A stretch of DNA of 20,549 nt from Brumimicrobium sp041655765 (lineage in GTDB: Bacteria > Bacteroidota > Bacteroidia > Flavobacteriales_D > Crocinitomicaceae), in NCBI GenBank assembly GCA_041655765.1, contig JBBAEU010000032.1, positions 1 to 20,549 of the forward strand. Direction: 5' to 3'. Positions 9,361 through 17,045 of this stretch are shown piece after piece. Position numbers and translations under genes: made by a program. Position 1 is the stretch's first letter. Every line of letters begins with the position of its first letter. The notes beneath the pieces are model-generated. The model did not search any database. It saw nothing but the letters and a program-made list of their open reading frames with translations, and was not told the DNA's origin.

Positions 9361-10491
9361 CTATAATCTACGGTTTATTTTTTTAATTTTTTCATCTTTC
9401 CATTCAGCAAACGTTTCTTCTAAAATTTTATTTCTTGCTTCTTTTACTAAATTCAAATAGAAAGCCAAATTGTGAATTGAGGCAATTTGAATGGCTAAAT
9501 ACTCATTTGCTTTTATTAAATGACGAAGATAAGCCTTCGTATAAAATTGGTCAACCCTAGCTGTACCATTTATATCTATTGGAGAAAAATCTCTCTCCCA
9601 TTTTTTATTTTTGATATTTATGATTCCCTCATCAGTAAACAACATTCCATGACGAGCATTTCGTGTTGGCATTACACAATCGAACATATCTACACCTTTT
9701 GAAATACTTTCGAGTAAATCGACAGGTGTTCCAACACCCATCAGATAACGTGGCTTTTCTTTCGGCAAAATATCACAAACCAACTCAGTTAATTCATACA
9801 TCATCTCATTTGGTTCTCCAACTGACAAACCGCCAATTGCGTTTCCTAACGAAGGTTGTTGAGCAATATACTCAGCTGATTTCCTACGTAAATCTTTAAA
9901 AACACTTCCCTGAACAATTGGAAACATGGTTTGTTGGTGATTATATTTCTCTGGATTTTCTTTTAAGAAAGCAAAGCATCTATCTAACCAACGGTGTGTC
10001 ATCTCCATTGATTCTTGAGCATACTGATATTCACATGGGTAAGAAACACATTCATCAAATGCCATAATAATATCTGCTCCAATTGTTCTTTGAATCTCCA
10101 TTGATTTTTCGGGTGAGAAGAAATGCTTTGAACCGTCGATATGCGACTTAAATTCCACTCCTTCTTCAGAAATATCCTTTGGATTTGCCAAGGAATAAAC
10201 TTGAAATCCTCCACTATCCGTCAAAATGGGTCGGTGATAATTAATAAAATTATGCAAGCCTCCAGCAGCTTCGATTACCTCTGTTCCTGGTCTTAAATAA
10301 AGGTGATAAGTATTTCCGAGGATAATTTCAGCTTTAACTTCATTTTCTATTTCATATTGATGAACACCCTTCACTGTACCTGCTGTTCCAACAGGCATAA
10401 ATATCGGAGTTTGAATCACACCATGGTCGGTATGCAACTCTCCTACCCTTGCATTTGTCTTCTTATCAGTATGTATTAAATCAAAGTGCAT
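9361..10491 (-). CDS. tgt: tRNA-guanine(34) transglycosylase
   Basis: This enzyme exchanges guanine 34 in the anticodons of Asn, Asp, His and Tyr tRNAs for the queuosine precursor preQ1. The 376-residue protein has the family landmarks: the catalytic base D92 in TDSGGFQV, FDEC at 145-148, GGLSVGEP at 220-227, and the nucleophile D271 in FDCVMPTRNARHG. The usual zinc site is degenerate: where E. coli-type enzymes have CDCYTC before the YSRAYL helix, this protein has GTARVD at 309-314, while the distal histidine (H340 in SIHNL) is kept. The remaining motifs are intact, so the enzyme is probably active. It is the first gene of a two-gene unit with the LptF/G permease. Confidence 0.95.
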   Translation of the reverse strand: MHFDLIHTDKKTNARVGELHTDHGVIQTPIFMPVGTAGTVKGVHQYEIENEVKAEIILGNTYHLYLRPGTEVIEAAGGLHNFINYHRPILTDSGGFQVYSLANPKDISEEGVEFKSHIDGSKHFFSPEKSMEIQRTIGADIIMAFDECVSYPCEYQYAQESMEMTHRWLDRCFAFLKENPEKYNHQQTMFPIVQGSVFKDLRRKSAEYIAQQPSLGNAIGGLSVGEPNEMMYELTELVCDILPKEKPRYLMGVGTPVDLLESISKGVDMFDCVMPTRNARHGMLFTDEGIINIKNKKWERDFSPIDINGTARVDQFYTKAYLRHLIKANEYLAIQIASIHNLAFYLNLVKEARNKILEETFAEWKDEKIKKINRRL

Positions 10492-10515
10492 AAGTTTGTT
10501 GAAAAAATATTCCTA

Positions 10516-10523
10516 CAAATATA
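10516..10523 (-). promoter_or_regulatory. Candidate -7 box for tgt
   Basis: The minus strand reads TATATTTG (TAnnTTTG), 25 bp upstream of the tgt ATG at 10491. It lies between two divergent genes and close to the promoter of the glycosyltransferase. Confidence 0.5.
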
Positions 10524-10524
10524 A

Positions 10525-10551
10525 TTGGATTTAAACAAGTGTGCATATTTG
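10525..10551 (+). promoter_or_regulatory. Candidate promoter of the glycosyltransferase/sigma factor unit
   Basis: TTG at 10525-10527 is followed after 16 bases by CATATTTG at 10544-10551, one mismatch from TAnnTTTG. If this is the promoter, the TTG is a -33 element and not a start codon, and translation begins at ATG 10567. Confidence 0.4.
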
Positions 10552-10566
10552 TACAAAACAATATTC

Positions 10567-11697
10567 ATGGAATTTTTTCCTGATTTTACAAGTTTAACAG
10601 AAAGTTTTGCATCGATATTTTTCTGGAGCATGGCTTTTACACAATTGTTCTGGCTGATATTCTTCTATGCAAGGATTGCATTTCATAAAGAAGGAACGAG
10701 ATATGAAAACTTTCCCATCAGTGTAATTATAGCTGCAAGAAACGAGGAAGATAATCTTTTTGAGAATTTACCTTATTTATTAGAACAAGATTATCCAAAT
10801 TTTGAGGTTATAGTTGTCAATCACCAATCCGTTGATGGCACAAAATTTATTCTCAATGCTTATCAAAAGAAATATCCTCATTTAAGCATCATCAATATAG
10901 AAAAAGAAAAGCACCTGAATTATGGAAAAAAGTTGCCTTTAACAATTGGGATTAAAGGAGCAAAACACGAGCATTTAATAATGACAGATGCTGATTGCAA
11001 ACCTGCTTCCGATCAATGGATTCGAATCGTAGCAGGAAAATTTTCAGATAAAAACAAAATTGTTTTAGGTTATGCTCCATATTTGAAGAGGCAAGGACTA
11101 TTAAATAAAACAATCCGATTAGACACAACATTTATTGGTTTAAATTATCTTTCTTATGCAAAGGCAGGTCTTCCATATATGGGAGTAGGAAGAAATATGG
11201 CTTATACAAAGTCCCTATTTTTTGAGAACAAAGGTTTCAAATCACATTACTCCATATCATCTGGTGACGACGACCTTTTTATTCAGGAAGCGATAAAGAA
11301 GCGAAACTATACAATTACAATTTCTCCGGAAACATTTTGTTATTCTGCGCCAAAAGAAACATGGAAAGAATGGCTCAAACAGAAGTCGCGACACTTCACC
11401 ACCGCTCCTCGCTATCCACTTTTCAAAAGACTATTGTTAGGAATATATCCACTTACTTTGCTTTTCTTCTATATATCTTTTGTTACTTTGGTGGTAAACA
11501 CTTGGTTAAATTGGGTATCATTGATTGTTTTGGTTTTGGTTTTAATCCTAAAATGGGTTATCCTTGGATTATCTTTTAAGAAATTAGACCAGAAAGAGAT
11601 GATAAGCGGAATTCTATTGTGGGATTTGTTTTACGCAATTTTTGCACCGATTTTATATTATACGAGTGAGGAGTTAAACGGCAAAACATGGAAGTAG
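10567..11697 (+). CDS. Family 2 glycosyltransferase, membrane-associated
   Basis: This protein (376 residues from ATG 10567) transfers a sugar from a nucleotide donor to an unknown acceptor. It has an N-terminal membrane segment (about residues 14-34) and a GT-A fold with PISVIIAARNEEDNL and the DxD-type motif TDADC. An acidic GDDDLF follows, and QKSRHF stands where processive GT2 enzymes have QxxRW. Two to three C-terminal membrane segments complete it. The start was placed at ATG 10567 because the longer frame begins with a TTG that coincides with a likely -33 element. The gene overlaps the sigma factor gene by 10 bp. The neighbouring Lpt permease and gmhA make an envelope polysaccharide role plausible, but the product is unknown. 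Confidence 0.85.
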   Translation: MEFFPDFTSLTESFASIFFWSMAFTQLFWLIFFYARIAFHKEGTRYENFPISVIIAARNEEDNLFENLPYLLEQDYPNFEVIVVNHQSVDGTKFILNAYQKKYPHLSIINIEKEKHLNYGKKLPLTIGIKGAKHEHLIMTDADCKPASDQWIRIVAGKFSDKNKIVLGYAPYLKRQGLLNKTIRLDTTFIGLNYLSYAKAGLPYMGVGRNMAYTKSLFFENKGFKSHYSISSGDDDLFIQEAIKKRNYTITISPETFCYSAPKETWKEWLKQKSRHFTTAPRYPLFKRLLLGIYPLTLLFFYISFVTLVVNTWLNWVSLIVLVLVLILKWVILGLSFKKLDQKEMISGILLWDLFYAIFAPILYYTSEELNGKTWK

Positions 11698-12293
11698 GAA
11701 ATAATTTATCAGACAAAGGAAAAAAAGACTTGCTTATTGTAAACCTTGCAAAAGAAGGAGATCAATCCGCCTTTGCTGAATTGATGGAACGCTACCGAGA
11801 AAGCGTCTATTTTATGTTATTAAAGATGGTTAAAAATCAAGATGACGCTGACGATTTAACTATTGAAGCGTTTGGAAAAGCTTTTAATAGAATCCAACAA
11901 TACCAACCTACCTATGCTTTTAGTACTTGGCTATTTAAAATCGCTTCTAACAATGCGATTGACTTTATTCGTAAAAAACGGGTCCACTTAACATCGATTG
12001 ACCATGCATATACAAATGATGACGGAGAAGGTGTTCAAATGGATATTGATGGTGGACATTTAGACCCAGAAGAAGTTTTAATCAAACAACAAAAGGTAAA
12101 GTTTATGAGGAAAATTGTTGAAGAACTTCGTCCGCAGTATAGAGAATTGGTTGTCAAACGTTATTTTGAAGAATTATCTTACGAAGAAATTGCCGATGAG
12201 ATGGATATTCCTTTAGGGACAGTAAAGGCACAACTTTTCAGGGCACGTGCCTTTTTAGCTGAAATTATGCAGAATACAAAGGATAAGATTTAG
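11688..12293 (+). CDS. Sigma-70-family RNA polymerase sigma factor (ECF type)
   Basis: This 201-residue protein has the two domains of ECF sigma factors and lacks sigma-1 and sigma-3. Region 2 (about residues 23-95) contains GDQSAFAELMERYRESVYFML, the DDADDLTIEAFGKAF core contact helix, and YAFSTWLFKIASNNAIDFIRKKR. Region 4 (about 135-195) contains LRPQYRELVVKRYFEELSY, followed by the recognition HTH (EEIADEMDIPLGTVKAQLFRARAFL). No anti-sigma gene lies next to it, unlike most stress-type ECF loci. It overlaps the end of the glycosyltransferase gene by 10 bp, so the two are co-expressed. Its regulon cannot be told from this window. Confidence 0.92.
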   Translation: MEVGNNLSDKGKKDLLIVNLAKEGDQSAFAELMERYRESVYFMLLKMVKNQDDADDLTIEAFGKAFNRIQQYQPTYAFSTWLFKIASNNAIDFIRKKRVHLTSIDHAYTNDDGEGVQMDIDGGHLDPEEVLIKQQKVKFMRKIVEELRPQYRELVVKRYFEELSYEEIADEMDIPLGTVKAQLFRARAFLAEIMQNTKDKI

Positions 12294-12329
12294 TGTTTGT
12301 CTTTCCTCGGTACAAATTGCTTGGTCTCA

Positions 12330-12348
12330 CAATTCACTCGGTGTAACA
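12330..12348 (+). repeat. Short dispersed intergenic repeat, copy 1
   Basis: CAATTCACTCGGTGTAACA matches the copy at 13051-13069 at 18 of 19 positions. It lies between the sigma factor gene and rsmG. The flanking 6-bp arms GTTTGT (12295-12300) and ACAAAC (12346-12351) could close a hairpin. TCAC and GTGTGA parts give it imperfect dyad symmetry, resembling the REP-like repeats common in Flavobacteriales. Confidence 0.5.
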
Positions 12349-12392
12349 AACCATAGAAACAACAATTTCAAAAGAATCATTAGTTTTAGAAC

Positions 12393-13016
12393 ATGAATAT
12401 TATCAGAAAATATTTTCCGAATCTTACAGAAACACAAGAGAAGCAACTCGAACAGTTGTTACCATTGTATGAAGAATGGAATCAAAAAATCAATGTTATC
12501 AGTAGAAAGGATATGGACAATTTTTATGAACGTCATGTTTTACACTCGTTGGCAATCACAAAAGTGATGCGTTTCCAACCTAATTCTAAAATCCTTGATG
12601 TTGGAACTGGCGGTGGTTTTCCAGGAATTCCCTTGGCAATTATGTTTCCAGAGTCTGATTTCCATTTGGTTGACTCTATTGGAAAAAAAATAAAAGTAGT
12701 AAAAGCCGTTGCAGAAGCATTGCAGCTAAAAAATGTAAAAGCCAGTCACGAACGCGCTGAGAACATAAAAGACAAATATGATTTTATTGTTAGTCGTGCC
12801 GTTACGAAAATGCCTGAGTTTATAGCTTGGGTTCGAAATAAAATTTCAAAAGAACAAAAAAACGGATTGCCTAATGGGATTTTGTACCTAAAAGGTGGAA
12901 ATTTACGAGAAGAGTTAAAATCAATCAAGAACTACAAAGAAGAATTTCCTATTTGTAATTACTTTACTGAACCGTTTTTTGAAACAAAAAAAGTAGTTTA
13001 CATTCAGTTATATTAA
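12393..13016 (+). CDS. rsmG: 16S rRNA (guanine-N7)-methyltransferase RsmG (GidB)
   Basis: RsmG methylates N7 of G527 (E. coli numbering) in 16S rRNA using S-adenosylmethionine; its loss typically gives low-level streptomycin resistance. The 207-residue protein has the expected length. An N-terminal helical part includes YEEWNQKINVISRKD and ERHVLHSLAI. The SAM-binding motif ILDVGTGGGFPGIPLAI is at about 67-83, FHLVDSIGKKIKV follows, and the late motif VSRAVTKMPEF is present. In many bacteria rsmG lies beside gidA or par genes; here it stands alone behind the sigma factor gene, about 100 bp away. Confidence 0.95.
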   Translation: MNIIRKYFPNLTETQEKQLEQLLPLYEEWNQKINVISRKDMDNFYERHVLHSLAITKVMRFQPNSKILDVGTGGGFPGIPLAIMFPESDFHLVDSIGKKIKVVKAVAEALQLKNVKASHERAENIKDKYDFIVSRAVTKMPEFIAWVRNKISKEQKNGLPNGILYLKGGNLREELKSIKNYKEEFPICNYFTEPFFETKKVVYIQLY

Positions 13017-13050
13017 GGACAGAGGAAGGATAGCTTCTACTCGTTACTTG

Positions 13051-13069
13051 CAATTCACTCGGTGTGACA
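13051..13069 (+). repeat. Short dispersed intergenic repeat, copy 2
   Basis: CAATTCACTCGGTGTGACA is the second copy of the 19-base repeat at 12330, located just after rsmG between convergent genes. AAAGG (13071-13075) and CCTTT (13086-13090) flank a T-rich loop right after it and could serve as a weak bidirectional terminator. Confidence 0.5.
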
Positions 13070-13091
13070 AAAGGAGTTTTTTTTGCCTTTC

Positions 13092-13535
13092 CTACAAATC
13101 GTCTGGGATTTCCATCACCTGTCTTTGCTTTTTCTTTGGCCTTAACTGATCAATGAAAACAACCCTTAATTTTTCTCTATCGGCATTGATAATTAATTCT
13201 GAAATACCGTTAAATACACGTACTGATTTTCCTTCAGTATTGTGAAAGTTTTTTTCGTACAATTCTTCTGTGTTATCATCGTAATAATAGAAAATAGAAC
13301 TTATATATCCATTTTCTACACGAACTTTCCCTCTAACACAATACACTTCATCACCTTCAAAAAATGACAACATCACATTTCGGTACATATTATCCGAAAT
13401 TTGGAATGAACCTCTTTCTTTAAACGCTTTTTCATAGATTTCAAAGCAATTCAAATCTTTTTTAGTTTGAGCAAAAGCGTTGCTTGCAACAAACATAAAA
13501 AAAACAGCAAACATAAATTGTAAATTTTTTCTCAT
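13092..13535 (-). CDS. Small secreted protein of unknown function
   Basis: This 147-residue protein has a clear signal peptide (MRKNLQFMFAVFFMFVASNAFAQ, cleavage after AFA or FAQ). The mature part of about 124 residues looks like a mixed beta-rich domain with IYEKAFKERG near its start, a YYDDNTEELYEKNF segment, and LRVVFIDQL before a basic KKKQRQ stretch at the C-terminus. No known family is recognised. It stands alone between convergent rsmG and divergent gmhA, with its own -7 box upstream. The periplasm or cell exterior is the likely location. Confidence 0.8.
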   Translation of the reverse strand: MRKNLQFMFAVFFMFVASNAFAQTKKDLNCFEIYEKAFKERGSFQISDNMYRNVMLSFFEGDEVYCVRGKVRVENGYISSIFYYYDDNTEELYEKNFHNTEGKSVRVFNGISELIINADREKLRVVFIDQLRPKKKQRQVMEIPDDL

Positions 13536-13574
13536 ATTCTAATCATTTTAGCACAGATTTTTACACCGAAAGTC

Positions 13575-13582
13575 CAAATATA
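13575..13582 (-). promoter_or_regulatory. Candidate -7 box for the small secreted protein gene
   Basis: The minus strand reads TATATTTG (TAnnTTTG), 40 bp upstream of the ATG at 13535. Confidence 0.45.
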
Positions 13583-13624
13583 ACAAATTGCTAATTATTC
13601 GACGTAATTTCTGTTTTATTTTTT

Positions 13625-13632
13625 TAAATTTG
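13625..13632 (+). promoter_or_regulatory. Candidate -7 box for gmhA
   Basis: TAAATTTG matches TAnnTTTG exactly, 18 bp upstream of the gmhA ATG at 13651, implying a very short leader. No convincing -33 TTG is seen at the usual distance. Confidence 0.4.
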
Positions 13633-13650
13633 GTTTCTTAATAAAAAGTC

Positions 13651-14217
13651 ATGAAGCAAATACTAGACCATTTTAGCGAAGCATTAAGTTTACTACAAAA
13701 ATTTAGCACTCCAGAGAATTTTGAAAAGATCCAAAAAGCAGGAGATATACTGGTTCAATCGCTAAAAGCAAATGGTAAAATATTAAGTTGTGGAAATGGT
13801 GGTTCAATGAGTGATGCAATGCATTTTGCAGAAGAATTAACAGGCAGATATCGTGACGACAGACCTTCATATGGCGCAATTGCTATTTCCGACCCCTCAC
13901 ACCTTTCCTGTGTTTCAAACGATTATGGCTATGAATATGTTTTTTCTCGTTTTGTAGAAGGCGTGGGTCAAAATGGCGATGTTTTGTTAGCAATCTCAAC
14001 GAGTGGCAATTCTAAAAATGTTATCAATGCCATCAACTCCGCCAAAAACAAAGGCATGAAAGTCATTGGTTTAACAGGAAATGATGGAGGCAAAATGGCT
14101 GATATATGTGATGTAGAAATTCGTGTTCCGCACACTGGTTATGCCGATAGAATCCAAGAAATTCATATTAAAATCATCCACAGCTTAATTGATTACGTAG
14201 AAAGAGGAATGAAATAG
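13651..14217 (+). CDS. gmhA: Phosphoheptose (sedoheptulose 7-phosphate) isomerase
   Basis: GmhA converts sedoheptulose 7-phosphate to D-glycero-D-manno-heptose 7-phosphate, the first step toward the heptose of lipopolysaccharide core or glycans. The 188-residue protein is a single SIS domain of normal length. Family features are SCGNGGSMSDAMHFAEELTGRY (phosphate loop plus catalytic glutamate), ISTSGNSKNVINA, GLTGNDGGKM, and the C-terminal EIHIKIIHSLID with the catalytic histidine. The other heptose genes (hldE, gmhB, hldD) are not in the window, so the pathway must be completed elsewhere. A weak hairpin (ATACC/GGTAT) follows the stop codon. Confidence 0.92.
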   Translation: MKQILDHFSEALSLLQKFSTPENFEKIQKAGDILVQSLKANGKILSCGNGGSMSDAMHFAEELTGRYRDDRPSYGAIAISDPSHLSCVSNDYGYEYVFSRFVEGVGQNGDVLLAISTSGNSKNVINAINSAKNKGMKVIGLTGNDGGKMADICDVEIRVPHTGYADRIQEIHIKIIHSLIDYVERGMK

Positions 14218-14277
14218 ACACAATACCTTATTTGTGGTATATTCCTCAATTTTTAAAATTAATACCCCATTACTTAT

Positions 14278-14305
14278 TTGTATTCATTCTAAATTATTAA
14301 ATTTG
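14278..14305 (+). promoter_or_regulatory. Candidate promoter of the iron ABC transporter operon
   Basis: TTG at 14278-14280 is followed after 17 bases by TAAATTTG at 14298-14305, a good match to the Bacteroidota TTG/TAnnTTTG promoter, 38 bp before the first ATG. No sequence resembling a classical Fur box was found around it. Confidence 0.6.
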
Positions 14306-14342
14306 TAAAAATACATTTTTAAAAAAACAAATATCACAAACG

Positions 14343-15398
14343 ATGAAAAAAATAATATTGGGTATAATTTCACTTGCATTAGTTACAGCATGTGGGAACG
14401 ACAACGATCAATCTATAACTACAAGCGATTCTGACAAAGAAAAAGAAGAAGTAGTAAACGTCTATACACACCGCCATTATGAATCGGATCAAGATATTTT
14501 TAAATTATTTGAAGAAACAACTGGAATAAAAGTCAAAGTTACCAATGCCAGTGCTGACGAGTTAATCCAAAAAATGAAAATGGAAGGAGAACAATCGCCA
14601 GCAGATGTTTTAATTACGGTTGATGCGGGAAGATTACACCGCGCGAAAGAACAAGGATTACTTCAAAGTATAACTTCAGAAGTTTTGGAAAAAAATATTC
14701 CTGACTATTTACAAGACGAAGATAATTTCTGGTTTGGCATTACAAAAAGAGCACGAATTGTTGCTTATTCTAAAGACAGGGTTCAACCAAACGAGCTAAC
14801 AACTTATGAAAATTTAGCGACAGAAAAATGGAGAAACAGAATCTTAGTGCGTTCATCTTCTAACATCTATAATCAATCTTTACTGGCTTCAATCATTGCC
14901 AATGATGGAGAAGAAGAAGCAAAAAAATGGACAAGAGGAATTGTAGAGAACATGGCACGTTCACCAAAAGGTTCTGACAGAGATCAAGTAAAAGCCGTAG
15001 TTGCTGGTGAAGGCGACATTGCCATTGTGAATTCATATTATGTTGGTAGAATGTTAAACTCTCCAGACCCAGAAGAAGTAAGTGTTGCTCAACAAATAGG
15101 AATATTTTTCCCAAATCAAAACGACAGAGGGACACACATCAATGTGAGTGGTGCTGGCGTAGCAAAATATGCATCCAACAAAGAAAATGCAATCCGATTT
15201 ATTGAATTTTTAATTAGTGAAGAAGCACAGATTATTTTTACCAACGCGAATTATGAATACCCTGTTTTGGAAGGAGTTGAACCCGCCCAAACTTTAAAAG
15301 ACTGGGGTGAATTTAAAGAAGATAAGCTGGAACTTACAGAATTAGGAGAGAATAATAAAAAAGCTGTTTTAATTTTTGATGAATCAGGTTGGAAATAA
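14343..15398 (+). CDS. Ferric-iron-binding lipoprotein of an ABC importer (FutA/FbpA type)
   Basis: This 351-residue protein captures iron and delivers it to the permease. The signal peptide ends in a lipobox, LVTAC, with the lipidated cysteine at residue 17; acidic residues follow (GNDND). The mature protein starts with VNVYTHRHYESDQDIFKLFE and continues with ADELIQKMKMEGEQSPADVLITVDAGRL, closely resembling cyanobacterial FutA and other class I ferric-binding proteins. The adjacent tyrosines in NSYYVGRM match the iron-ligand tyrosine pair of this family, and the early HRHY supplies further ligands. The next gene starts 20 bp before its stop codon. Ferric iron is the best guess for substrate; it is inferred from homology. 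Confidence 0.88.
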   Translation: MKKIILGIISLALVTACGNDNDQSITTSDSDKEKEEVVNVYTHRHYESDQDIFKLFEETTGIKVKVTNASADELIQKMKMEGEQSPADVLITVDAGRLHRAKEQGLLQSITSEVLEKNIPDYLQDEDNFWFGITKRARIVAYSKDRVQPNELTTYENLATEKWRNRILVRSSSNIYNQSLLASIIANDGEEEAKKWTRGIVENMARSPKGSDRDQVKAVVAGEGDIAIVNSYYVGRMLNSPDPEEVSVAQQIGIFFPNQNDRGTHINVSGAGVAKYASNKENAIRFIEFLISEEAQIIFTNANYEYPVLEGVEPAQTLKDWGEFKEDKLELTELGENNKKAVLIFDESGWK

Positions 15399-17043
15399 GC
15401 AGAATACTTTTTCTTTAACAAAAAGGCTAAAGAGGTTAAAACGTGATGTTAATAAATGGTCAGTCTTAACACTGACCATCGTTTTTTTTCTGGCTTTACC
15501 TGTTATTTCTATTGGAGTAGAATTATTTTCTGGACCTGGAGAAACTTGGAGTCATATTGTTGAATATTTATTATTTCAATATATTTCAAACTCACTTTAT
15601 CTCATCTTTTTTTGCAGCTTCCTTGTTTTGGTTTTTGGTGTTTCTTCCGCATGGTTTATCTCACGCTTTAATTTTCCTTTTCGCAAACAAATTGAATGGT
15701 TATTGATTCTTCCGCTTACAATTCCTTCTTACATTGTCGGATATGCTTATGCGGGAATTTTCGACTACGGTGGAAGTTTAGACATGCTTTTCAGGCAGTT
15801 TAATTTAGATTTTATTCGCATAGACATCATGAACCGTACTGGCTTGGCTTTTATTCTGAGTATTTCACTTTTCCCTTATGTATATGTAAGTGCACGGGCT
15901 TTTTTCTTAAATCAAGCCAATAATTTGTTAGAAGCCTCCAAAATGTTAGGTATTAACGAAGGAAAGACATTTTTTAAGTTGATGTTGCCTTTGGCACGAC
16001 CAGCCATTATAGCGGGTTTGATTTTGGTTATTATGGAAGTACTCAACGACTATGGCGCAGCGAGTTATTACGGAGTAAATACTTTTACAACAGGGATTTT
16101 TAGGTCGTGGTTTTCACTTGAAGAACCACAAACAGCGATATATTTGTCTGCATTATTGGTTGCCATTATCTTTGCGTTGATTTTATTTGAGAAGTGGCAA
16201 ATCAGAAAAGTCAGGTTTACCTCATCCAAGACAAATGACACTCAAATTCACCGAAAAGACCCAAATAAACCTATGCAATGGTTGATTTTTACAATTGTTT
16301 TTATTCCTGTTCTTTTAGGCTTTATTATACCACTATCACAATTAATCTACTGGGCATTTTTAACTGCATCGACGGTTTTCGATATCAAATTCATCATGCT
16401 ATCACTACAGAGTTTTGGCATTGCTATTTCTTCAGCTTTGATAACTGTATTTTTTGCATTAATACTGATTTATTTCTCAAAATGGAGTGCACTTCGTTTG
16501 GTAAAAAACATATCCCGCGTCGGCGTTATGGGATATGCCATTCCTGGCGCTGTAATTGCCATTGGGATTATGCTCCCAACCATCGCACTGGATAAGTGGT
16601 TGATTCAAACATTAAAAAGTTTTGGTATTGATTCAGGCTTTATTGTCAACGGAACGCTCATTGCACTTTTTTATGCCTACACCGTTCGTTTCTTAGCTGT
16701 TGCATACAATCCGATAGAATCAACTACACTGAAAGTTGATAGCTCAATTTCCGACTCATCAAAAGTTTTGGGGGTAGGAAATTTGAAAACATTCTTTAAA
16801 ATTGAGTTTCCGTTGATTAAAGCAGGTGTTTTTAGTGCTGTGATTTTAGTTTTTATTGATGTAATGAAGGAGTTGCCACTGACATTAATCTTAAAACCTT
16901 ATGCTATAGATACGCTCGCTGTCAAAGCATTTGAATATGCAAGCGATGAAATGGTGATGGAAGCATCTATTCCATCTCTTTTTATTATCTTTACTGCAAT
17001 GATTCCTGTGATTTTTCTAAATAAATTACTAATAAAACGATAG
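15379..17043 (+). CDS. Iron ABC transporter permease, fused two-domain (FbpB type)
   Basis: This protein (554 residues from ATG 15379) forms the membrane channel of the importer. It is a tandem fusion of two permease domains, each of about six membrane segments, as in FbpB/SfuB. Both halves keep the loop that contacts the ATPase: EASKMLGINEGKTFFKLMLP in the first half and DSSKVLGVGNLKTFFKIEFP in the second. A charged linker near residues 275-300 (SSKTNDTQIHRKDPNKP) separates them. ATG 15379 was preferred to a TTG one codon upstream. The gene overlaps the end of the binding-protein gene by 20 bp and ends 2 bp before the ATPase gene, so the three form one operon. Confidence 0.92.
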   Translation: MNQVGNKQNTFSLTKRLKRLKRDVNKWSVLTLTIVFFLALPVISIGVELFSGPGETWSHIVEYLLFQYISNSLYLIFFCSFLVLVFGVSSAWFISRFNFPFRKQIEWLLILPLTIPSYIVGYAYAGIFDYGGSLDMLFRQFNLDFIRIDIMNRTGLAFILSISLFPYVYVSARAFFLNQANNLLEASKMLGINEGKTFFKLMLPLARPAIIAGLILVIMEVLNDYGAASYYGVNTFTTGIFRSWFSLEEPQTAIYLSALLVAIIFALILFEKWQIRKVRFTSSKTNDTQIHRKDPNKPMQWLIFTIVFIPVLLGFIIPLSQLIYWAFLTASTVFDIKFIMLSLQSFGIAISSALITVFFALILIYFSKWSALRLVKNISRVGVMGYAIPGAVIAIGIMLPTIALDKWLIQTLKSFGIDSGFIVNGTLIALFYAYTVRFLAVAYNPIESTTLKVDSSISDSSKVLGVGNLKTFFKIEFPLIKAGVFSAVILVFIDVMKELPLTLILKPYAIDTLAVKAFEYASDEMVMEASIPSLFIIFTAMIPVIFLNKLLIKR

Positions 17044-17045
17044 GT

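Noticed and set aside
10525..10566. Longer glycosyltransferase starting at TTG 10525
   Set aside because: The TTG fits better as a -33 promoter element, with CATATTTG following at 16 bases, and ATG 10567 gives a normal N-terminal membrane segment.
14221..14342. Fur box upstream of the iron ABC operon
   Set aside because: No 19-bp sequence resembling the GATAATGATAATCATTATC consensus is visible; iron control, if any, must use another site.
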